Positions 35,085 through 48,905 are shown, numbered from the stretch's first letter. The stretch: 64,000 nt of DNA from Dioscorea cayenensis subsp. rotundata (GCF_009730915.1 NC_052484.1:2049326-2113325); one strand, 5' to 3'. The notes: generated from the sequence alone by a model not told the origin. Made by a program: numbers and translations.

Positions 35085-35327
35085 CATCGTATTATATATA
35101 TATATATATAGAGGCAAAACATCCCTTATAGATGTTCAATTATCAATCATTGGATCACAATTCAATGGCTGACATTAGTGAACAGTAAAATTGTGCGATG
35201 TAATATTCTAAACAGTAATTACTGTATTATTTACTGGTTATTAATGTTGTTAAATTGAGATTCAACTGCTGATAATGAATATTTATATATTTTTTATCTA
35301 TAGACGTCCATAAATAAATTGATTCTC

Positions 35328-35362
<35 letters not shown>
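35085..35362. mobile_element. MITE-like segment between (TA)n tracts
   Basis: It sits between (TA)n tracts at about 35094-35111 and 35331-35360. The left end has AGAGGCAAAACATCCCTTAT with ATAGATGTTC; the right end has TCTATAGACGTCCATAAAT, which pairs partly in reverse complement. This is typical of small elements inserted at TA. Family not determined. Confidence 0.35.
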
Positions 35363-36369
35363 CTAACATTATAATTTTCTCACATTTAAGTGGTTTCATA
35401 AAATTTTAATTTTATCATTTGAATTTTGTAGTTTTAGATTTATTGCAACTTGAAATTTATCTATTTTTATTAATAGAACTATATGTTTTAGAATTTATTA
35501 CAATCTAAAATGTATTTATGATTTCTTTTTTCACAATGCTGACAAATCACTAGTCATTCACTTTATTTTTGTCTCAATCATGTATTGAAAAGTATTGAAT
35601 TTTTAATTTTCAATATAAGAATCAAATATCTTAATTGTTCACCCACTGTGATATTATGAAAATGTCTTGTGGATACCCAATCTATTCATTAAAACCACTG
35701 GATAAACATGAGAAGAAATTGAAAACATACAGGAATATTTGATGCAGAATCTGATGCATTAGTTAAAATTTTTCTCATTGCCAGGCAGTGAATAGTAAAT
35801 AATAATAGAATTACTGTGGCTCATGCTTATATAAATTTTAGTTTATAACCCTTGAAGGGTTCTCCAAAAGGCTTGGAGTTATGTACTACTTTGTGTTTTT
35901 AGGGGTACTTTTGTCATTAAAAAAGGTTGAGTGCATTAAGGTAATTTCATTCTCCTTTAGATCATCCAACCAACTCTCACTGGCAGATCTGCTATGTCTA
36001 ACGGCATGCATAGTGACAGACTTGTTTGTTGCCTTTAATTATTCCATTTTTTTGTATTTTTATTTCTCTTATAAAATGACCTTTTACCAGCAAATAGAGA
36101 CATGTTTCCTTATCTTGAATTAATTAGTTTATGAACTTTATAATGCTAACTAGTACTAGTTTTTAATATTTTTGTTCTTTTAATATTTTTGCATTAGTAT
36201 TAGTTAATGAGTATTTATCAAGTTAACCATAATGACCACATTTTGGCTCTACTAATATTAATGTCCTTTTCTCTTCTTTTTTTTTTTTTTTACACTGCCT
36301 GGGTTTTATTTATTTATTTATTTATTTAGTAGAAATTTTTCATTCAAAAAGTGAGGGAAAATTTAATGA

Positions 36370-36690
36370 TATATCCAGTATTGGTATAGCCTAACGATAA
36401 AGCACAAAAATTTCATACAAGAGATCAAGAGTTTAAATTCCTTGCTATTATGGTGCATAGTATATATAGTGGTAAATAAATATGGTTTAAATGATGGTAT
36501 GAAGTTTATAGGTAAAAGCCAACGGCCTCTTAGCCTATTGATATCAAGTTTATATAGAGTGCTCGTTTTGGAGAGAATCTGAGATCGAATCTTATAACTC
36601 ATGCAATGTAAGGGTTTATTGAGCTTGTTCCACGTCTGTGCACATTTTGATTTCTCGTAAATGAGATGCACTTGTCATCTATTTCTAAAA
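36370..36690 (+). mobile_element. Two adjacent degenerate SINE-like sequences
   Basis: The first has A-box-like TAGCCTAACGATAAAGC near 36387 and B-box-like AGAGTTTAAATTCC near 36427. The second has TAGCCTATTGATATCAAG near 36531 and GAGATCGAATCTTA near 36580. Both box pairs have spacing typical of tRNA-derived SINEs. No target duplications were resolved. Confidence 0.4.
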
Positions 36691-36756
36691 ATATTAAAAC
36701 TGTTTAGTGGTAAAATTTTGTAAATTATTACTGTTGTTTCTAATTGAAAAGAAAGT

Positions 36757-37507
36757 TTGGAGATTAGGGGGTTGTTGGTTCACGGTAATGATATATTATT
36801 ACGGTAAGGAGATTACCATGGTAATGAAGTCGGGAATGTTATATATCCAAAAATATTGTGGTAATGTGATATTACTATGTTTGGTTGAAAACTTATATTA
36901 CTGGTAGTTTTTCATTACCATATTTGATAGTCATGGTAATTACCTCAGTAATATGTCAAATTTACCTAACTACTCCTGCATATAAAATTTTGGAAATTTT
37001 AATTTAAAGTATTTAAATAAATAATTAAGTTATAATATCAAAAATTATTTTTTTCACATATTTTTAAAATACCTTAGTATATAAAATGAGCAAATTTAAT
37101 TTAATTTCAATAACCATTCTTTTTGAAATCATTGTAGCAAATTTAAAGTTATTGTGGTACGGGGTCATGACGACGCGGATGGTGATGACTCTGGATGATG
37201 TCGGCCAAAAATAATTGATAGAGAAAAAAAAAAAAGTAAGATTTTGATGAGTATAGTAAGATATTAGATTAAATGAGTGGAGGCATGGTTGAAAAAAAAT
37301 ATTACAGATTATCACTAATCTAGTAATCTGGATTAACGTTTATTATGGTGATAATCGAATTATCATTTTATTTGATAATATTTTATAATTGGTAATTTTA
37401 CATTATCCTTAACATCATCACTATTACGATAACCAAATATGGTAATATATTTAGATTACTGTTAAATTCTTGGTGATGTTTTACGTTACCGTGAACCAAA
37501 CACAGTC
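36757..37507. mobile_element. Non-autonomous DNA transposon with GTTTGGTTCACGGTAA-type ends
   Basis: The left end GTTGTTGGTTCACGGTAATG is the near-perfect reverse complement of the right end CGTTACCGTGAACCAAACAC. Inside, ATTACCATGGTAAT, GGTAATGTGATATTAC and ATTACCATATTTGATAG repeat the GGTAAT theme in both orientations. The total is about 750 bases with no transposase. Flanking TAG at both sides might be a 3-bp duplication of PIF/Harbinger type; this is uncertain. Confidence 0.55.
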
Positions 37508-40386
37508 TAGATATTTATATGATTTGGGTCTCTGCACAGTATGGACTAAGATAAAACATGTCTCAATCTCATCAACAAATATATTAGGCTGAAATAAATG
37601 ATTTATATGAAATATAAATTTAAAATAAAATATATATATATATATATATATATATTTTTTAATTTAATAATAAAAGAGAGCACTGGCACTAGCCCCTCCC
37701 ATCATGGACTTGGAGGGACCCTACAGTGTTGGCCTTATTAAAGACATTAAAATAAATTTTTAAAAAAGAAAAGTAAAACAATATTTTGGTAAACATTTAT
37801 GACTGACCACAACCACATTGATGGCTTGTACTATGGGTCTTTATTAATAACACACTAGGCACTTGTGCAAGCAGTGATTGACCACCAAGTTCATATCCCT
37901 TCTTTCAAGATTATGCCCCCCTTTTATAGGTTCTTTTTTTTTTTTCAATTTTCTTAGGCTATTTTTCCTCGGTTGTTTCTTTCTTTTGTCAATTTAAACT
38001 TTTTCCTCATTTATGGTTTGTTTACAGAGTTGATTTCACTGGTGGCCACGAATATTTGTATTTTATTATATTATAATAATAATTTTTTTTAATTAAAAAA
38101 TTATTTAATTTTTCTCCTATTACACATCAGGCTATAATGATTTATTTTGAGGTTATTTTTTACGAATTACTGATGTGGAGGTGGTAAGTCAATGCCACAT
38201 CAATAAACTCATCGGAAACTGCCTCAAAACATACTATTATGGTCTCACATGCAACCGAAGAGAAGTCAAGTAGTTTTTGTTTTTTTAAAATAAAAAAAAA
38301 TTATATAGCCACAGTGTTATAAAGTGCAAATATTTGTGGTCATGAGTGAAATGAAACCATCGTTTATATTTTTCACCCTAATGTGCTGAGAATTTAAAAC
38401 TTTAATCCCATAATATTGTTTATGCATTGTCCACTATAGTCCAGTATTGATCATCAGTACTGTTTGTTGGTAAGATGGATTTATCTCTAGAGGCGTTAAG
38501 CTATAATAATTAGTACACCCTCATATATGCGTACCTTTTTTAATGGTGTTTATTGTCTTTATAAAAAAAAAAAATAGACGTTTTTATTATGATATTATTT
38601 ATTGGTAACTCGATGTCAATAAAGCAAAACATCATTGGGTATATTTATTGACATTGTGTATTTATTTGGTATATGATTAATGATCCTTTTTGGAGACCTA
38701 GTTTTAGTGATAGTGATATTTATTGCACCGGTTTTTTAGATCTACAATTAGAGTTACAGTATGTGCTGCAAGAGCTAATTGTATAGAATCAATATAATTA
38801 CAAAATTGATTCCTAAAGTATATCCTAACATTCATATTGATCTTTAAACAACATGGAAATATTTATTTTGATTTTTTTTCATCTTACATTATTAATATGT
38901 ATGCTAGTTTGTTTGCAAAAAAAAATAATTTTAGTTTTTAGTCAATGAAGTATTATTAGAAATACCAAAGTGAACAAGTTTGTGTAGTTCCAATGCTAAA
39001 ACAAATATATTTGTATTATTAATTGAGAAAATAAACTTAGGAAATATATGCAATGTGTGGACTCATAGAATTATATGTTGCTTCAAAATTTTTAATTGAA
39101 CATGAGGATTAAGTTTAAATTGAAAAGACAAAATTGTTTTTATATTACTAACATTTAAATACTATTAAATAATTTGAGTGTGTTTAAGTTTTTAATAGAT
39201 CTTAATGATGGATTAGGGATTACTTTTTAAGTAGGAAATAAACAGGAACAAGAATCAAACAAGATCAAGGGTCCTTTTTTTTTTTTAAAGTAAATTAAAG
39301 TACAACAAAATATGATTCTTGTTATTAAATTGGTGACCATCCCAAATCTATTTAAACTTTTTGTAGAGGCAAACACATGATCAAAAAGAAAGAAAGGAAA
39401 AAGGTTTTATAGGAAACAGAGTTTGAGAATTGGATTAGCGCAAACACTTATCTAAAGTCATTGATTTTGTTGCCCCACTTTCAAAAGCTAGTTCAACAAA
39501 AGCATCATCAAAGTGTGGCAATTGAGATCTTCTCATGGTACTCCAACCAAACAATATTATTATTGATGGGTCTTTTGCATTTCCCTACATGAGATTTTAC
39601 AATTTTTTTTTTTTTCGTTTTATGAATATGGATAAGTCATTTATGAATATGGATAAGTCACAGATAACATTCTTGACTTTACAATTGGAAAAGAAATGAA
39701 ATACTAATTTTTTTTATTGCAGGAGTAGTCGAGATTTTTTTTTTTATTTACAAGTAACTTTTGTTTTTTTTCTTTTAACTCTCTTTTATAAAAATATGAT
39801 TGTTATCAATTTATCAAATTTTATTTTTATAAGATTCAATTTGTTATTATTTCTTTTATTTCTTAAATTGATGATGCTTTTTGTGGTTGAAATTGTTACC
39901 ATGTTTTGAACCAAGATTTTAGAAAATTATCAGATGTATGGAAAACTTCTGAAATAGTTGATTTATATTAATTGATATTAAAATGCAATTAATCAATGAT
40001 TGATTGGTTAATCTTAAACTAATGTCTTTTGGTCATTTTAGTCACTATATTTAAATGAGTCATTTATATTATTCAACTTAGCTAATGATGTACTTCTAGT
40101 TAGCACACATGAAACTTTATATTATTTTCATTGGTATAAAGTGGAGTTTTCAAGGCATTTACAATTTTCTAGTTTAATTTAACAAATAAATGAAATATAT
40201 CATTTTGATGAATTCTTTGCACTTTTCCACATTATAATGTTCATGTAAGACTACTTTCATTTTCAATTTATTAATCAACACAAAGTCCCATGATTAGTTC
40301 ACTACAACATATGTTAATTCAAGATGCATACAAGATCTGTTTCTTTACAATTAAATTAAGTTCACTTTGATTGTTTGACTTATAAG

Positions 40387-40425
<39 letters not shown>

Positions 40426-43150
40426 TGGAATAATTTGACATTGAGATATGTTTGATGTCCATTGTTAATATATAATTAAATTCAAATTTTGAAAGAAATT
40501 GGGTTGGGCTTATTAGAAACTAAAAGCCCATGCAATAACATGACTTGAGATTCAAGTAATGAAAGCCCAATCCAATTCCAACTCTGAATTTTTGTTTTTC
40601 ATTATTCTTTTCAAGGATTTAGTTTTTCTCTTTTCTCATGGTTATATATATCTTCTATCTTTGTGACTTTATTTTTTTTTTTCCTTTGTTTTCAAATAGC
40701 TTTAACTCATTACTTAGTCTTTAGGGCCCATTTCAAGTGTCATGAAAAGATGCTTGAATAGCCAATGATGCTCATCCTCCAATTGTGATAAAAAGTTTGT
40801 TAAACAAGTATTCTTTTTTATTAATCATATACAAAAGTTTTTTCCTTTTCTTTCTTTTTTTTAAGCATATTACCTCAAAATATATAATTATATACGAAAA
40901 TATAACTAATTGTGTACCTCTCTAAAACTAATTTTTTTAAAAATAAAATTCTACATTTGTATGTATATATATAATGAAAAGTCATAAGTTCATACATACA
41001 TACTTTATAAGTTTAGGGATTGATTTCTCCATAATACAAGATGAGGATATGTGTTATATTTAAATAGTTCACGAGTAAAAATTAAAAATCGACTTCTTTT
41101 GTAACTTATGGTATATTAAAATACTCCATGTTTTGACATAATTTATCTACTTTATAATAAAGAAATAAATAAATAAATAAATAATAAAGTTGAGCATAGT
41201 GCATTGTCATAAATGATTATTAATCTATGCCATCTCATCTTAAGAACTTTCTCGTCTTTCCATGATATTTGGTTAGAAGAATCCAATGCTTTGTGAGCAA
41301 TGTCTTGACCCTACCTAAGTCTATAATCTATATTATCAAAATGTAATGATTTGCTTGTAAGAAACCAACCTTAAAAAAAAACTAAATGCTACAAAAATAT
41401 AATTGTATTTATCCTACCAAACTTCTTAAATAAAAAAGAAAAAAAGGAAAAGTATGCTTTTTTTCACACACATATATATACCTCTACAAAAAAAAAATTT
41501 AAATCATTTGTGTGCACCCATGTATTTGTAAAATTCAGTGTTTTTTCATATTAAAATTTAAACTCAAAATCACTTACTTAAACGAATCCAAACTAGTATC
41601 ACTTAAATCAACTTTATTAACATATAAATATATATAATTTTTTTTTTATATAATACTATGAATGTTCTCCTATGTTCATATAAAGAGCATAAAAAAAAAT
41701 TTCACCACTCTTTTTAACTATTATAAAAAACTAATACTTAGTTAACTATGGTTCAAGATATATAAATATTTAATAATTTCAATTTTTGAGGAATATATAT
41801 ATATATATATATAATGTTAGGTTTTAGGTTAAAAAAAGGGAAAGAAATGCTAAAAAAGAGGAGAGTTATATTTATTTATCATCATGATCTTTGCATTAGT
41901 TGTAAAGTGATCACCAAAGAGTACAACTTTGGCCAACCTATTCAAAAGAGTAAAAAACATTTCTTCATTAAACAAAGTTTTTAAGATATACTTTTTACAA
42001 TATTTGTTTGAAATGGAGGTTTAAGCAATCTTAATTAAGTTAATCCAAATATTTAATTAGTCTTGTTTAGCTAAGCACATCTTAAAAGATACTATTAAAT
42101 AGTGATTATGGAATTCTTCCTATGCTTTTCAATCATTACAATGTTGTTGTTGGTTATCTTCACATTATTTTTAATTCTCTTGTTAAATTAATTAATTAAT
42201 TAATTATGTTGCTTGTTAATTACTCCTTATCTTTTTGTTAATTAATATATATATTTTTTATTTCATTTAATGTAAATCCTAATATAGATAGATCTTGTTC
42301 TTGTATTAAATGTCACATTTATTTATAATCATTTGCTTTAATTCTAAGGTTTGATAAGTGCAAATTAATGATTGGTCCAAAATGATCAACTTGTCAATAT
42401 GTACCTCATATTTAAGGAAACTACAAAACACTAGAATCTAAGATATGAAAAAATGGACTTCCCAAACTATGAATGCCACCCTTTTACTTAAATTAAATAA
42501 TTATCATCATTTAATTGAATTATGACAGCGAATATATATATATATATATATAAAGCTCAAGTTCCTCTCAAAATTTTAAATATAAATGAAGAAGATTAGA
42601 CAAAGAGAAAGGACATAAGAAATAACAAATTGCATGATGAGGGACCAAAAGAGAAAGTGAGTTGTTCTTAGACCCCACTCTGTGTTCTTTGCTCTATACT
42701 TATATATGCATGTGTGTGTGTTTGTATATTTATGCATGCAAGTATATATAAATATGAATAATTAATATATATTTTCAATCAAATTTATTATGTCTATGCA
42801 TTTCTAAAATATTCATTATGTATTTTATATTTATTTATTTTTTTTTTTTTTTGGTTTTTAGCTTATCTGTTTTTTAGGGTTACTGTTTTTAAATTAGTCA
42901 TAAACGAAACATTTGAAGTCTTTTATGTAGATCTAGCTCGAAAAATATTTTTTATACATAAAAAACAAATTTAAAATCATTTCCATAAGTGAGATAATTC
43001 TCTACCACTTTAAACAATTATTATTGGCTATATATTTATTACTATAAAAGTGATTTTTGGTAATGACTTAATATATGATCAGAAAATATGATTATAAATA
43101 AAAATAAAGCAAGTATATGAATGTGAAGAACATTTTAAAAGTACACTTGG

Positions 43151-43183
<33 letters not shown>

Positions 43184-44030
43184 CCCTAACAATTACATTA
43201 TTTAGTAAGAATTACATAATTTTGACCTTATCATGCCTAAAAATTCAAATGAATCATATATAACATTAAGAACCAAATTAATAATAAGCATTCTCATGGA
43301 TGCCACTTTAATTAGTCTTTCACTTTGATCAATCAAGCAAATTATGATTTTATAATTAAATGGATTAATGCTTTGGTTAATGCCCTTTTCATTCTTTTGT
43401 CTCACAAGTTACGCAATTATCTTTGTTTGCATTCAATGCAAGCCGAACTATATAATAATAATAATAATAATATATTCATATAAAATTACATATATACCCT
43501 TAAAAATAGCTAGTTGGATGTCTATATTCCTATGAATCATCCATTTGTATATGAGTGACAGAGTAAGGAGTAAAAAAGTATGTTTATATTTATTTATTTA
43601 TATAATAATACAAATTTTATATTTATATGTATAAAATAGTCAATGCTTACATATATTCTTCAAATTGAAACTTTATTATAAAAGATTTAAGAGCTATATT
43701 TTTCTTTTCTATTCATACTTCTCTTTCTCCTTTCCAATTTTTTTTTACCTATTTATTTTTTAAATATTCCAAAGAATATAAATACGTGAGATGATTCTTC
43801 TCAATGATTATTTCCCAAATACTATTACCCCATTTATTTATGGGCTCGCTTTTATAATTTGTAATATCTATCATCACATATGGATTTAATGACTTTCCTG
43901 TATTGGTAGTCTATTAGTATTGACTGTTTTATTTATATAATCTTATATTACTCTATATGGTTGTATTTGGTTTTTTTTTTGTTACTCAAGAAAATTATAA
44001 TTTATTTATTTATATTAAAAAAATAAGAGT
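37508..44030. other. Gene-free AT-rich DNA with microsatellites
   Basis: I see no gene in this 6.5 kb. Simple repeats include (TA)n at 37629-37654 and 42535-42552, (ATT)n at about 40387-40425 and (AAT)n at about 43155-43184. Many poly-A/poly-T runs occur. No ORF exceeds about 80 codons or shows family resemblance. Confidence 0.5.
40387..40425. repeat. (ATT)n microsatellite
   Basis: About 12 copies of the trinucleotide ATT in uninterrupted series. Confidence 0.9.
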
Positions 44031-44049
44031 TGAAAAATGCAAACAAAAT

Positions 44050-44175
44050 CACTTGAACTAGATCATTGAGACTTATAACACCCCTACATGAGGGATCCGA
44101 CGCTCGATAGACTCAAAATGGTCGTTGGGCCTCCCACGCTGTCGTTTTTGGGTCCCGTGACATCGCGATTTAAAA
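44050..44175. other. GC-richer island, possible old LTR fragment
   Basis: TATAACACCCCTACATGAGG, GATCCGACGCTCGATAGAC and GGTCCCGTGACATCGCGATT stand out in base composition from the AT-rich surroundings. The TAACACCCC start is reminiscent of plant LTR termini. No partner copy is in the window. Confidence 0.25.
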
Positions 44176-45639
44176 ATAACATGCTATATTTTAATAAAAA
44201 ATATAAAAAAATAAATAATAAATAATGTTTATGTTTATTTTGTCATAATTTTTTTTATTAATTTAGTTTCTCTATAAATAACTATTAAAATATATATGTA
44301 ATAATCTTGGGTTTAGAAAGGTATACAAGCAATTAAAACCTTGTATGCCTTTTTTTTTCTTTTCTTTTTTTAATTATGACTAATAAATTATTTAACGAGC
44401 TATCAATAAATATATATATATATATATATACATACATACATGATACATTCAAACTAATAACTTCTTAATTAGCAACATATTTTATATAGATCAGATCAAA
44501 ATATAAATAAAATACAACATTTTAACAGTGACATTTTCCTAACCATTGGTGAAAGTTTGGTAAACTAAATACCTACTTTATTGACTATATAACAATGCTT
44601 AAATCTTGGACCGTCCGATCATAATCAAACGGTTGGATCTCAGATGATCAATGAATCCAAATCCCAAGAAAACCCATCTTTTAAGATAAGACCACACTAT
44701 TCTAAGTTGCTAACCTACCAGCATGTGGGCCCTTCTCTTTCTCAAATTTCTCACTTTTTCAAGGTCTTTTCTGAAAATTTTTCACTTTATGTTAATCAAT
44801 TACTAATTTACTATTTTATAATTAAATTTATTATACCTTTTTTAGTTTTTAATTGCATTTAGGGACATTTGCTTTTGCATCCCTAAAAATATTAGTATTT
44901 CTCTTCACTCTAAAGAATCTTTTTTCTTAAAAAAAAAAAGTATATTAATTTTTTTCAAATATTTGTACCACACTACCAAGAGGACTCATTGATGCATAAA
45001 CTAATATTTTGGAGGGTACATTCATAATATTTGAAACACGTGTATTTGTGTGTGTATGTATATTGACAACAATAAACACGGTTAAAAGGATAAGTATATA
45101 CTGAAATACATCATTTACGGTGAATTAATATTTTTTTAAAAAATAATTTTTTTAGTTATACAATTATAAAAAAATAAATAAATATTGTTCTTTCTATATG
45201 AGAACTCGCACCATAACTAATAAATAATACTAAATATGAAGAGTATTAATAAACAGTATTATGGGGAAAAAATTTCATACTCTCACCCTCTTGCATATTT
45301 TGTGATGAGTTACCACTAGACTGTCAATAACTTCTGACATAGTTGTTTATATAACAGAGATAAATGCAATGGTATTTTGGTGTATTTTTGAGAATTATTT
45401 AATTAATTTATAAAAAAAAAGCATGATTTTTGTACGATATATACTACCAATTATTTTTTCCATAGGGGTATATATGAGAAAAAAAATTATATATATATAT
45501 ATAAATAATAAAAAGAAATATCTTCAAGTATGAGCTGTCTCATATCTGAGACCACCGCTGTTAATAAGGGACCACTAACAACAAATGGGCCCACATCAAG
45601 TGGGCCCAATCTCAATGCAAAGATAAACGGTTGATATTA

Positions 45640-45865
45640 CTTTCTGCCGGCTCATCATCCAGATTAGCTATTTGCTACGATTCCGCCACGTGTCATCACA
45701 TAACCTCTCTACCGTTCATCCCACTCCAACCCCAAAACCCGTTTCCCTTTAAATACCCATTCGGAAACGCATCTCAGAAACTCGTTTCCCTTTCCCCTTC
45801 TTCAACGGCTATATTTCCTCTTCCTCTTCTTCTCCTTCTTCTCTTCATCTTCTTCTCACTCTCTC

Positions 45866-45907
<42 letters not shown>

Positions 45908-45944
45908 TCTCTTTGTGGAAGGGTTTTTGGAGCTTGGAAGAGCC
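45640..45944 (+). promoter_or_regulatory. Remorin promoter and 5' leader
   Basis: A G-box/ABRE-like GCCACGTGTC lies at 45685-45694 (core CACGTG 45687-45692). A TATA-like TTTAAATA lies at about 45748-45755. A pyrimidine leader with a (CT)n run at about 45855-45912 precedes the ATG. ABRE-type sites would fit the ABA and stress regulation known for several remorins; that link is inference. Confidence 0.55.
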
Positions 45945-48135
45945 ATGGGAGAGGATGAGAGGAGGAACTTGGCTTCAGAGTTAGCAAAGGATGTGGCAGA
46001 GGAGAAGGGAGTGTTACCTCCACCAGCTGAGCAAAAGCCTGATGATTCTAAAGCTCTTACTATTGTTGAGAGTGAGATCTCTTCTTCTTCTTCTTCTTTT
46101 CAGTTCTTCTCTTCTTTTTTTGTTTTTTTTTTTGTTTTTGCCCTTTGTTTTGTTGTTTATAGTTCAATTTATTCTCTTGTTTTGAGAAATTTTGTGAAAG
46201 TTGTGGTTTTTTTCAGTGGGATTTCTTGATTTGTTCTTAAATTTTTTTTCTAGGGTTTGGTGAGGATGGAGAGATAATTTTTTTTATAAAAAAATAGATA
46301 AATAAATATGAAAATAAAAATCAAAAAGGAAAAGTGGCTTTGGTTGGGATCCTATGATGTGTTTGTGCAGGAAAAAGCTGAGAACTTTGGTGGACCACAA
46401 CCTTTGCAAATTCCAAGTTCACAGTTTCAGAGAAATTCTCTTCTGTTTTTTAAAAGATTTAATTTTTTTTTTTTTACAACTTGTTATTATTAATTTGTTT
46501 AATTAATTCTTGGTTAATGTTCATGATTTGTACATCTTGCAAGTACTCTTTTTGACTGGTCTTTTGAACTTTTTCACAGCAAGCACAATCATTCTTTCTG
46601 CTACTTTATTGCACCACTTCATCATCATTTTATATATATGTTTAGATCCTTAATTTATTGTGTTAATTGTTGTCTAATTTTGAATTTTAATTCTTGTTTT
46701 GTTTTTTTGTAGAGGTTGCAGATCCACCAGCTGAGAAAATTGCTGACAGAGGTGAACTATTTGTTTTATTTATTTATTTTACATGGATTGTCTTGTTTTA
46801 TAACATGTTTGTGTGATTTATGAACTACTTGTATTTATTATTATTATTATTTATTTTAGAGCATGAATTCTTAAGTTTAAAACATGTTGAAATGAGAGTT
46901 GAGGTTCATGTGAATTATGATATTGAAATTTCAGATGCTATTCTTGCTCGAGTGGAAACTGAAAAGAGAATGTCTTTGATCCGAGCTTGGGAAGACAGTG
47001 TAAAAAAACTAAAGCTGAAAAACAGGTAAAATCTTCAATTTATTGTTCTGATATTTCAAGCCTATCATTTTTTATTAACATAAAACTGTTATGTTTTTAA
47101 CCAATCATGCTATGCTTTTTCATGGTATTTTATTTCATGTTAATCTCAAGCATATGATTTTCATTACATATGGAAACTGCTCTTCTTTACATCTGTGATC
47201 ATATGCTACTTCTCTTGGTGTTAAACTCAAGCATACCATTTTTTTCATTACATATAAAACCTTTTTTTTTTTTGTTTTACGTTGATGATCATAGACTAGT
47301 CATGCTATTCTTTCGATGCTATTTAACTTCATGTTGATAATCTCATGAGTATCATTTTCCATTACAAATAAAACCATCTTCAACTCTGCAATGTTTGTCA
47401 TGCTATTTTCCTTGATGTTAATGTTAAGCATATCATATATATATTTTTTTTATGTATATTTTCATAAACCACTCATGGCTGTTTAATTCATGTTAATCAC
47501 AAGCATATCGTTTCTCATTACATACAAATCCCACTTCCTTTGACAGTGATGATCATAGGCCGACCATGCTCTGTTTTTCATGTTATTAAACTTCTTCGTG
47601 TTAGTATATGATTATGCTATTTCACTTCATGTTAATCTCAAGCATATCATTTTTCACTAAGCATAAAACCTCTGTTGTTTTTTTCATCTATGATCATATT
47701 CTAACCATGCTATGCTTTTCATGCTATATATTTAACTTCTTGTTAATCTCAAACAGAGCTATTAAGAAGATGTCGGCGATTACTTCATGGGAGAACACAA
47801 AGAAGGCATCTATAGAAGCTCAACTAAAGAAGATCGAGGTAACAAAATTTATTTCATCTCTCTTATCGACCTTTATCATTGCACATGATCAATATATCGA
47901 ATATAAAGGATAATTTGGATGAATGCATGAGCAGGAGGATTTAGAAAAGAAGAAGGCAGAGTACGCGGAGAAAATGAAAAACAAGGTGGCAATGGTTCAC
48001 AAGGCCGCGGAAGAGAAGAGAGCATTCACCGAGGCGAAGCGAGGAGAGGATATCTTGAAGGCTGAGGAGGTAGCTGCAAAGTACCGTGCCTCCGGCCTTT
48101 CTCCAATAAAGCTTTTCGGATGTTTCGGTGCTTAG
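45945..48135 (+). CDS. REM: Remorin, plasma-membrane nanodomain protein
   Basis: Remorins sit on the inner face of the plasma membrane, organise lipid nanodomains and affect signalling, plasmodesmata and virus movement (family knowledge). Exons 45945-46071, 46713-46751, 46935-47025, 47757-47838 and 47935-48135 give 179 aa; all phases match. The N-terminus is short, acidic and Pro-containing (residues 1-50), followed by the typical VEKVADPPAEK. The remorin C-terminal domain follows (about residues 60-175): DAILARVETEKR, AWEDS, MSAITSWENTKKASIEAQLK, a Lys/Glu-rich coiled coil (EKKKAEYAEKMKNKVAMVHK) and the anchor end LFGCFGA, whose Cys may be acylated. The small size and lack of a long variable N-terminus suggest the classical short remorins. 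The ATG at 45945 is preferred over the GTG-initiated extension upstream. Confidence 0.92.
47040..47756. repeat. Degenerate minisatellite filling remorin intron 3
   Basis: Roughly six to seven diverged units of about 90-130 bases contain CATGCTATGCTTTTCATG, TTCATGTTAATCTCAAGCAT, ATCATTTTTCATTACATA and GATGATCATAG. The last unit is cut off exactly at the exon 4 acceptor (TTGTTAATCTCAAACAG). Confidence 0.65.
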
Positions 48136-48679
48136 AATTCGATCAAAACATAAAGGAAAAATATCGAAATCTCATTGAAGGTTCTCTACTTGTTTTAACT
48201 TGTGTACCACTCTCTGATCTATATTATATTGAGTTTGTTGTTGGAATTGGTTTGTTGTAGGTTGTGAAACTGATGAAATTTGTAATGTTTATGTTTGTTA
48301 ATTATTGTGTGTAAAAGTGTGATGTTATATTGTTGTTGTTGTTGTTGTTGATGTTGTATAGTTGTAGTTTTTGAACACAAGGGGGTTTGATGTTGTATTT
48401 TTATTATTCTTTAGTTTGACAACTAAAATTATAACTTTTAATAAATCACTTTTATTATTAACCAATAATTATATTTATTTAATAAACTAAATTTTGCATA
48501 TTAAAAAAAAAACATGTTTGATATGTTTAAAACATGTTTACTTTTAATCTGTCATATTGTAAAGGTATCACAGTAAAAATAAATGTTGTTACAGAGGTAA
48601 GCAATAAATTTCTCTTAATCGTTAAGTACCAAAAAAATTAAAGGAGAAATTTAATGGGTACAAATAGCAATGATGATAT

Positions 48680-48905
48680 ATATATATATATGGAAAAAAT
48701 AATTTAGATATGCTAGTAGATTTGTTTAAAGATGTTTAATTACAGCTATGTTATTGTGCAACACTATGGAACACATTTTAAACCGTTCATGATGATCATA
48801 ATCGTCATATTATCATCTAATGGTTACTATAAATATCTCTAAATTTTAGATGGGCCATACTTAAATTACTCACCCTTATATTTATATATATATATATATA
48901 TATGG
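48680..48905. mobile_element. MITE-like segment between (TA)n tracts
   Basis: It lies between (TA)n at about 48676-48692 and 48884-48904. The interior has AAACCGTTCATGATGATCAT and ATCTAATGGTTACTATAAAT, in the style of small TA-targeted elements. No long inverted ends were resolved. Confidence 0.3.

Noticed and set aside
37064..37315. 83-aa minus-strand ORF in the gene desert
   Set aside because: It overlaps the repeat-rich transposon at 36757-37507 and shows no domain.
40387..40425. CRISPR-like or satellite array
   Set aside because: Only a trinucleotide microsatellite; CRISPR arrays are not expected in plant nuclear DNA.
45856..45911. N-terminal extension of remorin through the CT-rich leader
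   Set aside because: The 117-aa ORF there is a different frame made of (CT)n translation. In the remorin frame only a GTG precedes the ATG.
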